Positions 8,326 to 16,506 are shown, counted from the first letter of the stretch. The stretch: DNA of 64,000 nt from Streptomyces sp. AC550_RSS872 (GCF_019049285.1 NZ_JAGMUL010000005.1:62001-126000), one strand, 5' to 3'. The notes: generated by a model from the sequence alone, not told the origin. Numbers and translations: made by a program.

Positions 8326-8345
8326 CGCACGGCACGCGCGTGCCG

Positions 8346-8774
8346 CTACGCCAGCTGCACGACCGCCCGCGACATCCCGAGCACCTTCTGCCCGGCACTC
8401 TTCACGAGCAGGTCCACGCGGACCTTGTTGTCGTCGAGCTTGGCCGCGACCTTGCCGCTCACCTCGATCGTGGCGCCCTGGTCGTCGTTCGGTACGACGA
8501 CGGGCTTGGTGAAGCGGACGCCGTACTCGACGACCGCAGCCGGGTCGCCCGTCCAGTCGGTGACCACCCGGATCGCCTCCGCCATGGTGAACATGCCGTG
8601 CGCGATCACGTCCGGCAGCCCGACCTCCTTGGCGAACTTCTCGTTCCAGTGGATCGGGTTGAAGTCACCGGAGGCGCCCGCGTACTGGACGAGGGTGGCG
8701 CGAGTCACAGGAAAGTTCTGGGCGGGCAGCTCGGTGCCGACCTCGACGTCACCGTAGGCAATCTTCGCCGTCAT
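8346..8774 (-). CDS. MaoC-like (R)-hydratase/dehydratase, HadB-like subunit
   Basis: 142 residues of single hot-dog fold. The hydratase-2 motif is complete: YAGASGDFNPIHWNEKFAKE (catalytic Asp and His), then IAHGMFTMAEA. HadB is the catalytic partner of the mycobacterial (3R)-hydroxyacyl-ACP dehydratase HadAB. It starts 5 nt after the HadA-like gene ends, so the two are cotranscribed. The rpmG-hadA-hadB order is shared with mycobacteria. Streptomyces makes no mycolic acids, so the true substrate (another acyl-CoA or acyl-ACP) is open. Confidence 0.88.
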   Translation of the reverse strand: MTAKIAYGDVEVGTELPAQNFPVTRATLVQYAGASGDFNPIHWNEKFAKEVGLPDVIAHGMFTMAEAIRVVTDWTGDPAAVVEYGVRFTKPVVVPNDDQGATIEVSGKVAAKLDDNKVRVDLLVKSAGQKVLGMSRAVVQLA

Positions 8775-8779
8775 CGGTC

Positions 8780-9244
8780 TCAGGCCTGCCCTTCTTCGGC
8801 GTCCAAGGCACGGGCCACGAGCTTCGTCCAGGCGGTCACCACGTGCTCTCCCGCCTCGTCGTGGACCTCGCCGCGCACGTCCAGGATGTCGTTGCCCGCC
8901 ATGGTCTTGACCGCCTCGATGGTCGAGGTGACGGTCAGCCGGTCACCGGCGCGCACCGGGCGGGTGTAGGCGAACCTCTGGTCGCCGTGCACGACACGGC
9001 TGTAGTCCAGGCCGAGCTGCGGGTCCTGGATGACCTGTCCGGCGGCCTTGAAGGTGATCGAGAAGACAAAGGTCGGCGGGGCGATCACATCGGAGTGACC
9101 GAGTGCCTTGGCGGCCTCCGGGTCCGTGTACGCCGGGTTGGCGTCCCCCACCGCCTCGGCGAACTCACGGATCTTCTCCCGGCCCACCTCATAGGGGTCG
9201 GTGGGCGGGTAAATCCGCCCCACGAAGGACTGGTCGAGCGCCAT
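8780..9244 (-). CDS. MaoC-like N-terminal hydratase domain protein, HadA-like subunit
   Basis: 154 residues (MALDQSFVGRIYPPTDPYEV). It has the FAS1-type dehydratase/HadA pattern: REKIREFAEAVGDANPAYTD, GHSDVIAPPTFVF and HGDQRFAYTRPVRAGD. The canonical DxxPxHxD catalytic pair is absent, as expected for the substrate-binding, non-catalytic HadA half. It is read together with the HadB-like gene below. AGGAGGTGCC upstream gives a good RBS. A strong terminator lies between rpmG and this gene, so it probably has its own start site. Confidence 0.87.
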   Translation of the reverse strand: MALDQSFVGRIYPPTDPYEVGREKIREFAEAVGDANPAYTDPEAAKALGHSDVIAPPTFVFSITFKAAGQVIQDPQLGLDYSRVVHGDQRFAYTRPVRAGDRLTVTSTIEAVKTMAGNDILDVRGEVHDEAGEHVVTAWTKLVARALDAEEGQA

Positions 9245-9331
9245 GGCTCGGCACCTCCTGGTGTCTGCTGCCGTTGACCTGCTGGTTCACCTGGGTCGGC
9301 CGCAACCGACCGGTAACCGGGGCGAAAACGA

Positions 9332-9368
9332 CGCGAGGCCGCCCCCCGACTGAGGGGGCGGCCTCGCG
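9332..9368 (-). terminator. Strong terminator after rpmG
   Basis: CGCGAGGCCGCCCCC and GGGGGCGGCCTCGCG are perfect 15-bp arms with a 7-nt loop. It begins 12 bp past the rpmG stop and ends 88 bp before the HadA-like start codon. Confidence 0.85.
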
Positions 9369-9380
9369 TACGAGCCTGAT

Positions 9381-9545
9381 TTATCGCGTTTCGCGGTGCG
9401 CGGTGTGCGCGTTGCAACGCGGGCAGTGCTTCTTCATCTCAAGACGGTCCGGGTTGTTACGCCGGTTCTTCTTGGTGATGTAGTTCCGCTCCTTGCACTC
9501 CACGCAGGCCAGCGTGATCTTCGGGCGGACGTCGGTGGCAGCCAC
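9381..9545 (-). CDS. rpmG: 50S ribosomal protein L33
   Basis: 54 residues from a GTG at 9543-9545: [18 protein letters not shown], then [34 protein letters not shown]. The CxxC...CxxC zinc ribbon (CVEC and CPRC) is intact, so this is the zinc-binding form. Two tRNA genes precede it on the same strand. It is too short to be prominent but is unmistakable. Confidence 0.95.
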   Translation of the reverse strand: MAATDVRPKITLACVECKERNYITKKNRRNNPDRLEMKKHCPRCNAHTAHRETR

Positions 9546-9635
9546 GTGAGTGCTCCTTGACGAACGGATAGGACTGAATTAACGCATAAAAGAGTAGCCG
9601 ATCGAAGGACCGACCCCACAATCGGCTACTGTCAG

Positions 9636-9708
9636 TAGCGGTGACCGGACTTGAACCGGTGACACAGCGATTATGAGCCGCTTGCTCTACCGACTGAGCT
9701 ACACCGCT
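9636..9708 (-). tRNA. tRNA-Met (CAT anticodon)
   Basis: Acceptor AGCGGTG/CACCGCT, D-arm AGCTCAGTCGGTAGAGC, anticodon loop CTCATAA with CAT, T-arm CCGGTTCAAGTCCGG. The paired first base (A1 with T72) fits an elongator rather than an initiator tRNA. It lies between tRNA-Thr and rpmG. Confidence 0.93.
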
Positions 9709-9754
9709 GTGATGCGATCGGTCCCCGCCTTGCGACGGGAACCTCCCACACCAG

Positions 9755-9827
9755 AGCCCCAATACGGAATCGAACCGTAGACCTTCTCCTTACCATGGAG
9801 ACGCTCTACCGACTGAGCTATTGGGGC
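9755..9827 (-). tRNA. tRNA-Thr (GGT anticodon)
   Basis: Acceptor GCCCCAA/TTGGGGC, D-arm AGCTCAGTCGGTAGAGC, anticodon stem TCTCC/GGAGA with loop ATGGTAA (GGT), T-arm CGGTTCGATTCCG. It is first in the tRNA-Thr/tRNA-Met/rpmG series. The 285 bp between it and the gene at 10113 hold only the two promoters as far as can be seen. Confidence 0.93.
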
Positions 9828-10112
9828 GAGCGATGAAGACATTACACGCTCGGCCGCCGTTCACCCAAATCCGTTTCGCGGCCCCTCCCGAGGGCCCCAT
9901 CGACGGAGCGCACAGACGCCTCGCAGGCCACTGCGGCACCGCGGGGCTCGGCTCCGTTCGGCGGACCACACCGGTACGACTATTGCGCTCCTGCGCGCCA
10001 GGGCGGTATCGCCACCCTAGGCTCGACTCACTCTGCGTGATCTTGCGTGCCCGGCGCATCCCCCGGCACCGTCCCCGCAGCCCGATGCGCAGCCCCGAAC
10101 CTCTGGAGCGCG

Positions 10113-11375
10113 ATGCCCGACAGTCATCCCCAGCCGCCCCACTCGTCGTCCTCGTCGGGTTCGTCCGGACCGGCCGACCCGGGTGCACTGCTGCTGTGCG
10201 GGGCGCGGCTCACCGACGGCCGGACCGTGGACGTACGGCTGGGCGGCGGGCGCATCGAGGCGGTCGGCACGGCCGGGAGCCTGGCGGGGGACGGCACGCG
10301 TGCGTGCGCGCGCGTGGACCTCGGCGGCTATCTGCTCCTGCCTGCCCCGGTCGAACCGCACGCCCACGGCGACACGGCCCTCTCCGCCGACGAGGGCGGC
10401 CCTGTCTCCTACGAACCCCAGGACGTCCAGCGCCGGGCCACCGAGGCCGCCTTGCTCCAGCTCGGGCACGGGGCGACCGCGCTGCGGGCACACGTGCGCG
10501 TGGGCGACGTTCAGGGTCTGGGCGCGCTGACCGCCGTACTGCAGGCACGGCGTTCCCTGCGCGGGCTCACGGAGTTGACGACGGTGGCGATGCCCCGGCT
10601 GCTGACCGGCGTGGCCGGCGCCGACGGGCTGTCGATGCTGCGGGACGCGCTGAAGATGGGCGCGTCGGTGGTCGGCGGCTGCCCGGATCTGGACCCGGAT
10701 CCGACGGGTTACGTGGAGGCGGTCCTGGAGGTCGCCTCCGAGCACGGGTGCCCCGTCGATCTGCACACCGACGCCACCGACCCGGCTCGCCTGGCCCGGC
10801 TCGCCGCCATGGCCGGCGGGCTGCGCCCCGGCGTGACCCTCGGCCCGTGCGGCGGCCTGGGACGCATGCCCGCCCAGACGGCGTCCCGCACCGCGGACCA
10901 GCTCGCCGCGGCCGGGGTGACGGTGACCTGCCTGCCCCAGGGCGGCTGCGGGGGCGCGGAACGGCGGAGTACGGCGCCTGTACGGCTGCTGCGCGCCGCC
11001 GGCGTACGCGTCGCCGCCGGAAGCGGTGCCCTCAGAGACGTGTCGAACCCGGTCGGACGCGGAGACCCGCTGGAGGCCGCCTACCTGCTGGCCTCCCGGC
11101 ACGGGCTGCGCCCCGAGGACGCGTACGACGCCGTGAGCGCGTCGGCGCGTGCCGTGCTGGGCCTTCCCGAGGTGCGGGTGGAGGCGGGCTTCCCGGCCGA
11201 GTTGCTGGCGGTGCGCGGGGACCGGCTGGCGGGGGCGCTGTCGCTGGCGTACAGCCGCATCGTGGTGCACCGGGGGCGCGTGGTGGCGCGGACGAGCGCG
11301 GTGCGGGAGTACTGCAACTCGGCGGTGGCAGCGGAGTTGGGGCTGCCACGGCAGGGGCGGGGAGAGCTGTCCTGA
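10113..11375 (+). CDS. Cytosine deaminase-like amidohydrolase with an eroded active site
   Basis: 420 residues with the amidohydrolase layout: a small beta sandwich (LLLCGARLTDGRTVDVRLGG) and then a barrel. It keeps the first metal motif VEPHAHGD (His83, His85) and His218 in VDLHTDATDP. The base Glu expected three residues on is Ala221. The later SH motif reads GPCGGLGRMP, and the metal/catalytic Asp motif reads AGSGALRDVSNP with no Asp at the expected place. Catalysis of the classical type is therefore doubtful. GGAG at -6 supports ATG 10113. The nearest family is cytosine deaminase/N-isopropylammelide amidohydrolase; function unknown. Confidence 0.75.
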   Translation: MPDSHPQPPHSSSSSGSSGPADPGALLLCGARLTDGRTVDVRLGGGRIEAVGTAGSLAGDGTRACARVDLGGYLLLPAPVEPHAHGDTALSADEGGPVSYEPQDVQRRATEAALLQLGHGATALRAHVRVGDVQGLGALTAVLQARRSLRGLTELTTVAMPRLLTGVAGADGLSMLRDALKMGASVVGGCPDLDPDPTGYVEAVLEVASEHGCPVDLHTDATDPARLARLAAMAGGLRPGVTLGPCGGLGRMPAQTASRTADQLAAAGVTVTCLPQGGCGGAERRSTAPVRLLRAAGVRVAAGSGALRDVSNPVGRGDPLEAAYLLASRHGLRPEDAYDAVSASARAVLGLPEVRVEAGFPAELLAVRGDRLAGALSLAYSRIVVHRGRVVARTSAVREYCNSAVAAELGLPRQGRGELS

Positions 11376-11576
11376 GGAGGTGCGGGGCGGACACTCCGAA
11401 GATGTGGCAAGGGGGCGGGTGGGGGCGCACGGGGGGGTGCGCGGACAGCTCGTGCGCCTGGCGTCTGAGCATGAGATGCGCCCCTGTCAGGTGCTGTGAT
11501 GCAGGCGCCTCGGGGGACGTGAGGCGTGGCTGAAGTCGTGCGGCGGATGCGGCCGTCCGGGCGTACGGTCGAAGAC

Positions 11577-12233
11577 ATGCGCATTGTCATCGCTGGTGGT
11601 CATGGTCAGATCGCGCTGCGGCTGGAGACGCTGCTCGCCGCGCGCGGGGATGAGGTCGCGGGGATCATCCGCAAGGCCGAACAAGCCGACGATCTGCGGG
11701 AGGCCGGTGCCGAACCGATCCTGCTGGACCTGGAGTCGGCCTCGGTCGAGGACGTCGCGACACAACTCCAGGGCGCGGACGCAGCCGTCTTCGCCGCCGG
11801 CGCGGGCCCTGGCAGCGGAACGGACCGCAAGGACTCGGTGGACAAGGGGGCGGCGGTCCTGTTCGCGGACGCGGCGGTCCAGGCGGGCGTACGGCGCTTC
11901 CTGATCGTGTCCTCCATGGGCGCGGACCCGAAGCACGAAGGCGGCGAGGTCTTCGACGTCTACCTGCGCGCCAAGGGCGGAGCCGACGAGTACGTCCGTG
12001 GCCTGGCCGGGCTGGACTGGACGATCCTGCGCCCCGGCATGCTGACGAACGACGCCGGAACCGGCCTGGTGCGCCTGGAGGCCCACACCGGCCGCGGCCC
12101 GATCCCGCGCGACGATGTGGCCGCCGTCCTCGCGGAGTTGCTCGACACCCCGGCCACGGCCGGCCTGACGCTCGAACTCATCAGCGGCTCGGCCCCGGTG
12201 TCGGTGGCGGTGAAGTCAGTGGCGGGGAACTGA
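11577..12233 (+). CDS. NAD(P)-binding protein of the atypical SDR5/NmrA type
   Basis: 218 residues. The Rossmann start MRIVIAGGHGQIALRLETLL has the GGHGxxA loop of atypical SDR5, followed by VQAGVRRFLIVSSMGAD and LDWTILRPGMLTNDAG (substrate-side YxxxK replaced). These proteins are often NAD(P)H-linked quinone or sugar-nucleotide modifiers, but no substrate can be assigned. The next gene begins 2 nt after its stop, so the two are an operon. ATG 11577 fits the fold; the 17 extra codons upstream look non-native. Confidence 0.82.
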   Translation: MRIVIAGGHGQIALRLETLLAARGDEVAGIIRKAEQADDLREAGAEPILLDLESASVEDVATQLQGADAAVFAAGAGPGSGTDRKDSVDKGAAVLFADAAVQAGVRRFLIVSSMGADPKHEGGEVFDVYLRAKGGADEYVRGLAGLDWTILRPGMLTNDAGTGLVRLEAHTGRGPIPRDDVAAVLAELLDTPATAGLTLELISGSAPVSVAVKSVAGN

Positions 12234-12235
12234 GG

Positions 12236-12661
12236 ATGGGCCCGGAGGGGGTTCCGGCCGCGCAGGAGGCGCTGTTGCGCCGCATGTACGAGGTCTTCTC
12301 GACGGACGAGCGAGAGCCCTTCTTGGAGCGGTGCCTCGCCCCTGATGTGGACTGGCCGAACGTTCTGGACGGAGTCCGTCTGCACGGCCGCGAGGCGGTA
12401 CGCGCGTACTGGGCACGGCAGTTCGCCGCCGGACATCCCCTGGTCCGACTGGAGGGACTTCGGCCGGACGAGGACGGCGAGCCCGTGGTGGCGACCGTAC
12501 GGCTCGGTATGCGCGACGCGTCGGGCGACGATCGGTGGGCGGAGGAGACCGTCGAGCACGTGTACCGGTTCGACGGGGACGGGCTCGTGACGCGGATGGA
12601 CGTCCCCGTTCCTCGGGCGGCTCGGCCGCTTCGGGGTGAGACAGCCGGGCTCGGCGCGTGA
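12236..12661 (+). CDS. SnoaL-like (NTF2-fold) protein
   Basis: 141 residues with the SnoaL/NTF2 pattern: an N-terminal helix (LLRRMYEVFSTDEREPFLERCLA), DVDWPNVLDG, GREAVRAYWARQF, and a C-terminal VEHVYRFDGDGLVTRMDV strand pair. The fold serves as a cyclase, isomerase or small-ligand pocket. The start codon follows the preceding stop by 2 nt, implying coupling with the SDR5-type gene. No specific role can be named. Confidence 0.75.
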   Translation: MGPEGVPAAQEALLRRMYEVFSTDEREPFLERCLAPDVDWPNVLDGVRLHGREAVRAYWARQFAAGHPLVRLEGLRPDEDGEPVVATVRLGMRDASGDDRWAEETVEHVYRFDGDGLVTRMDVPVPRAARPLRGETAGLGA

Positions 12662-12719
12662 GGACGGGACTCGGCCACTCGGCGTGGAGGCTCTGCGTCC
12701 GGCTCGGGTTGAGGGGTTC

Positions 12720-12932
12720 TCAGAACAGAGGAAGCTGTCCGGGGAAGTCGGGCACGACGTACCCGTCCAACGCGGGCTGCGCGGCTCCGAGTTGCGCCTG
12801 TCGCCTCGACCCGGGACATGACACGAGTTTCCCGTGCTCGCGCGCGCCGGGCGGATCGTGCCGTGCGAAACGACCGGCGACGACGGCGATCTCACGACGG
12901 CACTCGGGGCAGCTTCTACGACGCGCGGACAT
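12720..12932 (-). CDS. Small Cys-containing conserved-looking protein
   Basis: 70 residues, read leftwards. It opens with MSARRRSCPECRREIAVVAG, where CPEC resembles half of a zinc ribbon, continues with RFARHDP and LVSCPGSRR, and ends DGYVVPDFPGQLPLF. The balanced composition and CxxC plus further Cys look like a real protein rather than a shadow, and no competing gene covers this stretch. No recognised domain. It lies between the SnoaL-like gene and the tRNA-Tyr terminator. Confidence 0.5.
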   Translation of the reverse strand: MSARRRSCPECRREIAVVAGRFARHDPPGAREHGKLVSCPGSRRQAQLGAAQPALDGYVVPDFPGQLPLF

Positions 12933-12969
12933 GACATCAGTGTGCCCCGCGCCCGGCGCCGGAACGCGA

Positions 12970-13009
12970 AAACCCCTCCGCTCTACGTTTCGGCAGATCG
13001 GAGGGGTTT
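12970..13009 (-). terminator. Terminator of tRNA-Tyr
   Basis: AAACCCCTCCG and CGGAGGGGTTT are perfect 11-bp arms with an 18-nt loop, just downstream of tRNA-Tyr on the minus strand. The arms' T-run suits rho-independent termination. Confidence 0.8.
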
Positions 13010-13017
13010 CCCCAGTG

Positions 13018-13099
13018 TGGCGGCGCCAGGATTCGAACCTGGGAAGGCTGAGCCGGCAGATTTACAGTCTGCTCCCTTTGGCCGCTCGGGCACACCGCC
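13018..13099 (-). tRNA. tRNA-Tyr (GTA anticodon)
   Basis: A class II tRNA of 82 nt with a long variable arm. Acceptor GGCGGTG/CGCCGCC, anticodon stem GCAGA/TCTGC with loop CTGTAAA (GTA), T-arm CCCAGGTTCGAATCCTGG. Strong fold. Confidence 0.95.
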
Positions 13100-13324
13100 G
13101 GGGTTGCTGCCATTCGAACCGCTTTTCGGCGGTGCTCCGTGGCAACGACGTAAACAATACCCGATGTGGAGGGGTGCTTCGCCACCCGATTGATCGCCTC
13201 CCGGGGGACCACGGGTGGCTAGGCTTGTCCGAATGCGGCCCGGGTTCCGCCCCGGGCTCGGCGGTCACCCCCACGCCCGCCGAGACGCACCCCATACGCA
13301 CCCCGATACAAGGAGCCACAGGAC

Positions 13325-13813
13325 ATGGCCGACTCCAGTTTCGACATCGTCTCGAAGGTCGAGCGGCAGGAGGTCGACAACGCCCTCAACCAGGCCGCCA
13401 AGGAGATCTCACAGCGCTACGACTTCAAGGGCGTGGGTGCCTCGATCTCGTGGTCCGGTGACAAGATCCTCATGGAGGCGAACTCCGAGGACCGGGTGAA
13501 GGCTGTCCTCGACGTCTTCCAGTCCAAGCTGATCAAGCGCGGGATCTCGCTGAAGGCCCTGGACGCGGGCGAGCCCCAGCTCTCGGGCAAGGAATACAAG
13601 ATCTTCGCGTCGATCGAGGAGGGCATCTCCCAGGAGAACGCGAAGAAGGTGGCGAAGATCATCCGCGACGAGGGCCCCAAGGGCGTCAAGGCCCAGGTGC
13701 AGGGCGATGAGCTGCGGGTCAGCTCCAAGAGCCGGGACGACCTCCAGGCCGTGATCGCCCTGCTGAAGGGCAAGGACTTCGACTTCGCGTTGCAGTTCGT
13801 GAACTACAGGTGA
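13325..13813 (+). CDS. yajQ: YajQ-family nucleotide-binding protein
   Basis: 162 residues of the family's standard length: [35 protein letters not shown], a central [16 protein letters not shown] and the C-terminal [19 protein letters not shown] with [11 protein letters not shown]. The fold is two ferredoxin-like domains. Some homologues bind cyclic di-GMP and work with a transcription factor; others have been tied to tRNA or phage functions. It is transcribed alone, with a terminator about 75 bp after the stop. Confidence 0.93.
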   Translation: MADSSFDIVSKVERQEVDNALNQAAKEISQRYDFKGVGASISWSGDKILMEANSEDRVKAVLDVFQSKLIKRGISLKALDAGEPQLSGKEYKIFASIEEGISQENAKKVAKIIRDEGPKGVKAQVQGDELRVSSKSRDDLQAVIALLKGKDFDFALQFVNYR

Positions 13814-13888
13814 ACTGCTGATCCGATGCCGGCCCGGGCGCGCCCGGCGGCTTCAGCACCCGGCGGTTTCGGCGTAATGCTCTACGAG

Positions 13889-13920
13889 GAAGGGTGGGCA
13901 CTCGCGGGTGCCCACCCTTC
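13889..13920. terminator. Bidirectional terminator between yajQ and the GlsB/YeaQ gene
   Basis: GAAGGGTGGGCAC-tcgcgg-GTGCCCACCCTTC has perfect 13-bp arms. It is placed between two convergent genes; T and C follow on the plus strand. Confidence 0.9.
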
Positions 13921-13958
13921 TCGCCTGCTGGCTGCGGTCCGGGGTGGGCTCGCCTCAC

Positions 13959-14225
13959 TCAGTTGCGCGAGTGGCCGAACAGGAGGCGGTAGGCGATCAG
14001 GAGCACGAGGGAGCCGCCGATCGCGGCTGCCCAGGTGGCGCCGTCGTAGAAGTCCTTGGTGATGGGGTGGTCCAGCCAGCGGGCCGAGATCCAGCCACCG
14101 ATGAACGCGCCGGCGACGCCGATGACAGTGGTGCCGATGAAGCCGCCCGGGTCGCGACCCGGAAGCAGGAACTTGGCGATGGCTCCGGCCAGCAGCCCCA
14201 GAATGATCCAGCTGATGATCGTCAT
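13959..14225 (-). CDS. GlsB/YeaQ/YmgE-family small membrane protein
   Basis: 88 residues from ATG 14225: MTIISWIILGLLAGAIAKFL, then DPGGFIGTTVIGVAGAFIGGW and a third span (IGGSLVLLIAYRLLFG). This is the transglycosylase-associated/stress small membrane protein family with three hydrophobic segments and Gly-rich GxxxG packing. GGAGGGG upstream supports this start over the longer ORF. It is divergent from the APC permease; the 137-bp gap carries both promoters. Confidence 0.88.
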   Translation of the reverse strand: MTIISWIILGLLAGAIAKFLLPGRDPGGFIGTTVIGVAGAFIGGWISARWLDHPITKDFYDGATWAAAIGGSLVLLIAYRLLFGHSRN

Positions 14226-14362
14226 GCCGTGAACCCTGCCCCTCCGCGCCGTGCCTGCACTCTCCAGGCACTGTGATCTTGGGCGCGCTTGTTCGTGCTC
14301 TGTTGATGAACAGGACGTCACCGTGGCATCCCCCGGTTGCGGCGATCAGTAGGGTTCCGGCC

Positions 14363-15628
14363 ATGAAACGGTCCAGCTCTGCCTCCTCCGAGCTGCGGCG
14401 CACCCTCGGTCTCGGGGACGCCGTGGTCATCGGACTCGGCTCGATGGTCGGGGCCGGAATCTTCGCCGCCCTGGGACCCGCCGCCCGCGCGGCCGGATCC
14501 GGAATGCTGCTCGGACTCGCGGTCGCGGCCGTGGTCGCCTACTGCAACGCCACGTCGTCGGCACGGCTGGCCGCCCTGTATCCGGCTTCGGGCGGCACGT
14601 ATGTGTACGGGCGCGAGCGGCTCGGCGAGTTCTGGGGGTATCTCGCGGGCTGGTCGTTCGTGGTCGGTAAGACGGCCTCCTGTGCGGCGATGGCGCTCAC
14701 CGTGGGCACCTACGTCTGGCCGGGGCAGGCGCACGCGGTGGCGGTCGCGGCCGTGGTGGCGCTGACGGCGGTGAACTACGGCGGGGTCCAGAAGTCCGCC
14801 TGGCTGACACGAGCGATCGTGGCGGTGGTCCTGGCTGTCCTCTCTTGTGTGGTGGTCGTCTGTCTGGGGTCCGGGCAGTCCGACGCCGGGCGCCTGGACA
14901 TCGGGGTCTCGGGCGGTGTGGGCGGCGTGCTGCAGGCGGCGGGGCTGCTGTTCTTCGCGTTCGCCGGGTACGCGCGGATCGCGACGCTCGGTGAGGAGGT
15001 GCGGGACCCGGCGCACACCATCCCCCGGGCGATTCCGCTGGCCCTGGGCATCGCGCTGGCGGTGTATGCGTGTGTGGCGGTGGCTGTCCTTTCCGTGCTG
15101 GGCTCGGAGGGGCTCGGGCACGCTGGGGCGCCGCTGGCCGACGCGGTGCGGGCGGCCGGGGTGCCGGGGCTGTCGCCGGTGGTGCGGGTGGGCGCGGCCG
15201 TCGCTGCGCTGGGCTCGCTGCTCGCCCTGATCCTGGGCGTCTCCCGGACGACTCTGGCCATGGCGCGCGACCGGCATCTGCCCGGCGTCCTGGCCACCGT
15301 GCATCCGCGCTTCCAGGTGCCCCACCGGGCAGAACTGGCAGTGGGGGTGGTGGTCGCGGTCCTGGCCGCCACGGTGGACCTGCGAGGTGCGATCGGGTTC
15401 TCCTCCTTCGGGGTGTTGGCGTACTACGCGGTGGCCAATGCCTCGGCCTGGACTCTCGACGCGGCGCCCACCAGGCGGTTTGTGCCGGCGGTTGGGCTCC
15501 TCGGGTGCGTGGCCCTGGCACTCTCGCTTCCGGAGATCTCCGTTGTCGTGGGTGCGAGTGTGCTGGCGGTGGGTGTGATCGCGTATGGAGTGCGGCGGTG
15601 GATGGTGAGTGGCGGGGCGGTCAGGTGA
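14363..15628 (+). CDS. APC-family amino acid permease
   Basis: 421 residues and about 12 membrane spans. The first helix has the APC signature GLGDAVVIGLGSMVGAGIF with the unwound GSMVGAG substrate-binding stretch. FFAFAGYARIATLGEEVRDP carries the helix 6 break and the conserved EE. It is shorter at the C-terminus than typical 450-480 residue members. Substrate unknown (amino acid or polyamine). AGGG at -9 supports ATG 14363. It has no obvious partner gene. Confidence 0.88.
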   Translation: MKRSSSASSELRRTLGLGDAVVIGLGSMVGAGIFAALGPAARAAGSGMLLGLAVAAVVAYCNATSSARLAALYPASGGTYVYGRERLGEFWGYLAGWSFVVGKTASCAAMALTVGTYVWPGQAHAVAVAAVVALTAVNYGGVQKSAWLTRAIVAVVLAVLSCVVVVCLGSGQSDAGRLDIGVSGGVGGVLQAAGLLFFAFAGYARIATLGEEVRDPAHTIPRAIPLALGIALAVYACVAVAVLSVLGSEGLGHAGAPLADAVRAAGVPGLSPVVRVGAAVAALGSLLALILGVSRTTLAMARDRHLPGVLATVHPRFQVPHRAELAVGVVVAVLAATVDLRGAIGFSSFGVLAYYAVANASAWTLDAAPTRRFVPAVGLLGCVALALSLPEISVVVGASVLAVGVIAYGVRRWMVSGGAVR

Positions 15629-15873
15629 CCGGGTAGTGCGGGAGCGCGGCCAGCGGTAGGTCGCCGACGTACGCGGGTGCGTCGCTGGTGGGCGGGTTGC
15701 GGGGGCGAGGGGGAGAGAGCGGGGCCGGGGGTTGGTGCCCCAGCCCGGTGGCATGACCGGTCCCCTCAGAGGCGCGGGCGCAGGGCGGGGCTGACTCGGG
15801 TGGTCGTCGCGGTCCGCTCAGTGGCCGTTGATCCACTCAGCCAGCCGTCGGTCCATCGCCGCCCGCCGTCGAA
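15629..15873. other. Gap with no convincing gene
   Basis: 245 bp between the permease stop and the SUKH gene stop. A leftward frame here ends in YVGDLPLAALPHYPVT, which looks protein-like, but the frame upstream of it is low-complexity (Pro/Arg rich) and has no domain. It may be a gene remnant. No terminator hairpin stands out. Confidence 0.4.
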
Positions 15874-16368
15874 TCACGCCCCCTTCCCTGGGGCCTTGGC
15901 CGTGCGTATACGGAAGTCGGTCCGAGGGGTCGGCTCCACATCGTCGTTCATCTCCTCGTACCAACCCGTGCCGTCGGAGAGGAGGACGGTGGCCTGGGAG
16001 CTGTGGCAATCCACGCAGGCATACATCGCGCAGCCCCAGTGGGATATCGGCAGGACGCCTTCGGGCCAGGGCCAGTCGGGGTCCTCGCGGCCGCTCTCGC
16101 GGTTGGCGAGGTACTGCGTGACGGCGGCGGGCTCGCCGGCCGGAGGGCTGTCGAGCAGGGCCAACAAGCCGTACTCCGGACCGAATCCGCCGTCACCTAT
16201 ACGCAGGTAGAGGTCGGCGAGCAGCGGGGGCAGGGGGAAGCCGAGCGCAGCCTCGGCGCGGGCCGGAGTGGCCGCGTCCACGGACTCGGGGAGGGAAGTC
16301 CAGCCCCACGGGCGGAGGTTGCGGGCCTTGTCCGCCACACTCGTCAGCAACTGCTCGTTCTCGGTCAT
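15874..16368 (-). CDS. SMI1/KNR4 (SUKH) family protein
   Basis: 164 residues from ATG 16368; an in-frame ATG at 16383 is possible and neither has a clear RBS. The SUKH core is present: ARAEAALGFPLPPLLADLYLRIGDGGFG, then ADVPLxx-like ISHWGCAMYACVDCHS and a Trp-containing C-terminus. SUKH proteins are known as immunity proteins of contact toxins and also occur as stand-alone genes. No toxin or secretion gene is adjacent, so this is an orphan. It stands between a permease and yccF. Confidence 0.78.
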   Translation of the reverse strand: MTENEQLLTSVADKARNLRPWGWTSLPESVDAATPARAEAALGFPLPPLLADLYLRIGDGGFGPEYGLLALLDSPPAGEPAAVTQYLANRESGREDPDWPWPEGVLPISHWGCAMYACVDCHSSQATVLLSDGTGWYEEMNDDVEPTPRTDFRIRTAKAPGKGA

Positions 16369-16438
16369 GCGTTCATGATGCAAGCCGCCACTGACAAGCG
16401 ATCCGGCCTGTGGACAACTGCGGGGTTGTGGAAAACTT

Positions 16439-16469
16439 CGGCTGCCGTCCGGCCCCCGGACGGCAGCCG
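16439..16469 (-). terminator. Terminator after yccF
   Basis: CGGCTGCCGTCCGG-ccc-CCGGACGGCAGCCG has a perfect 14-bp stem, 38 bp past the yccF stop on the minus strand. Confidence 0.88.
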
Positions 16470-16506
16470 GTGCGAAGCGAAGATGCCTACCCGCTCGCGA
16501 AGATGC

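Noticed and set aside
9821..11533. A 570-codon frame overlapping the amidohydrolase
   Set aside because: Arg/Gly/Pro-rich with no motifs; the third-position GC pattern belongs to the 10113 frame.
15621..15836. Leftward 71-codon frame ending YVGDLPLAALPHYPVT
   Set aside because: The end looks protein-like but the upstream half is Pro/Arg noise, no start or RBS is convincing and no domain is seen.
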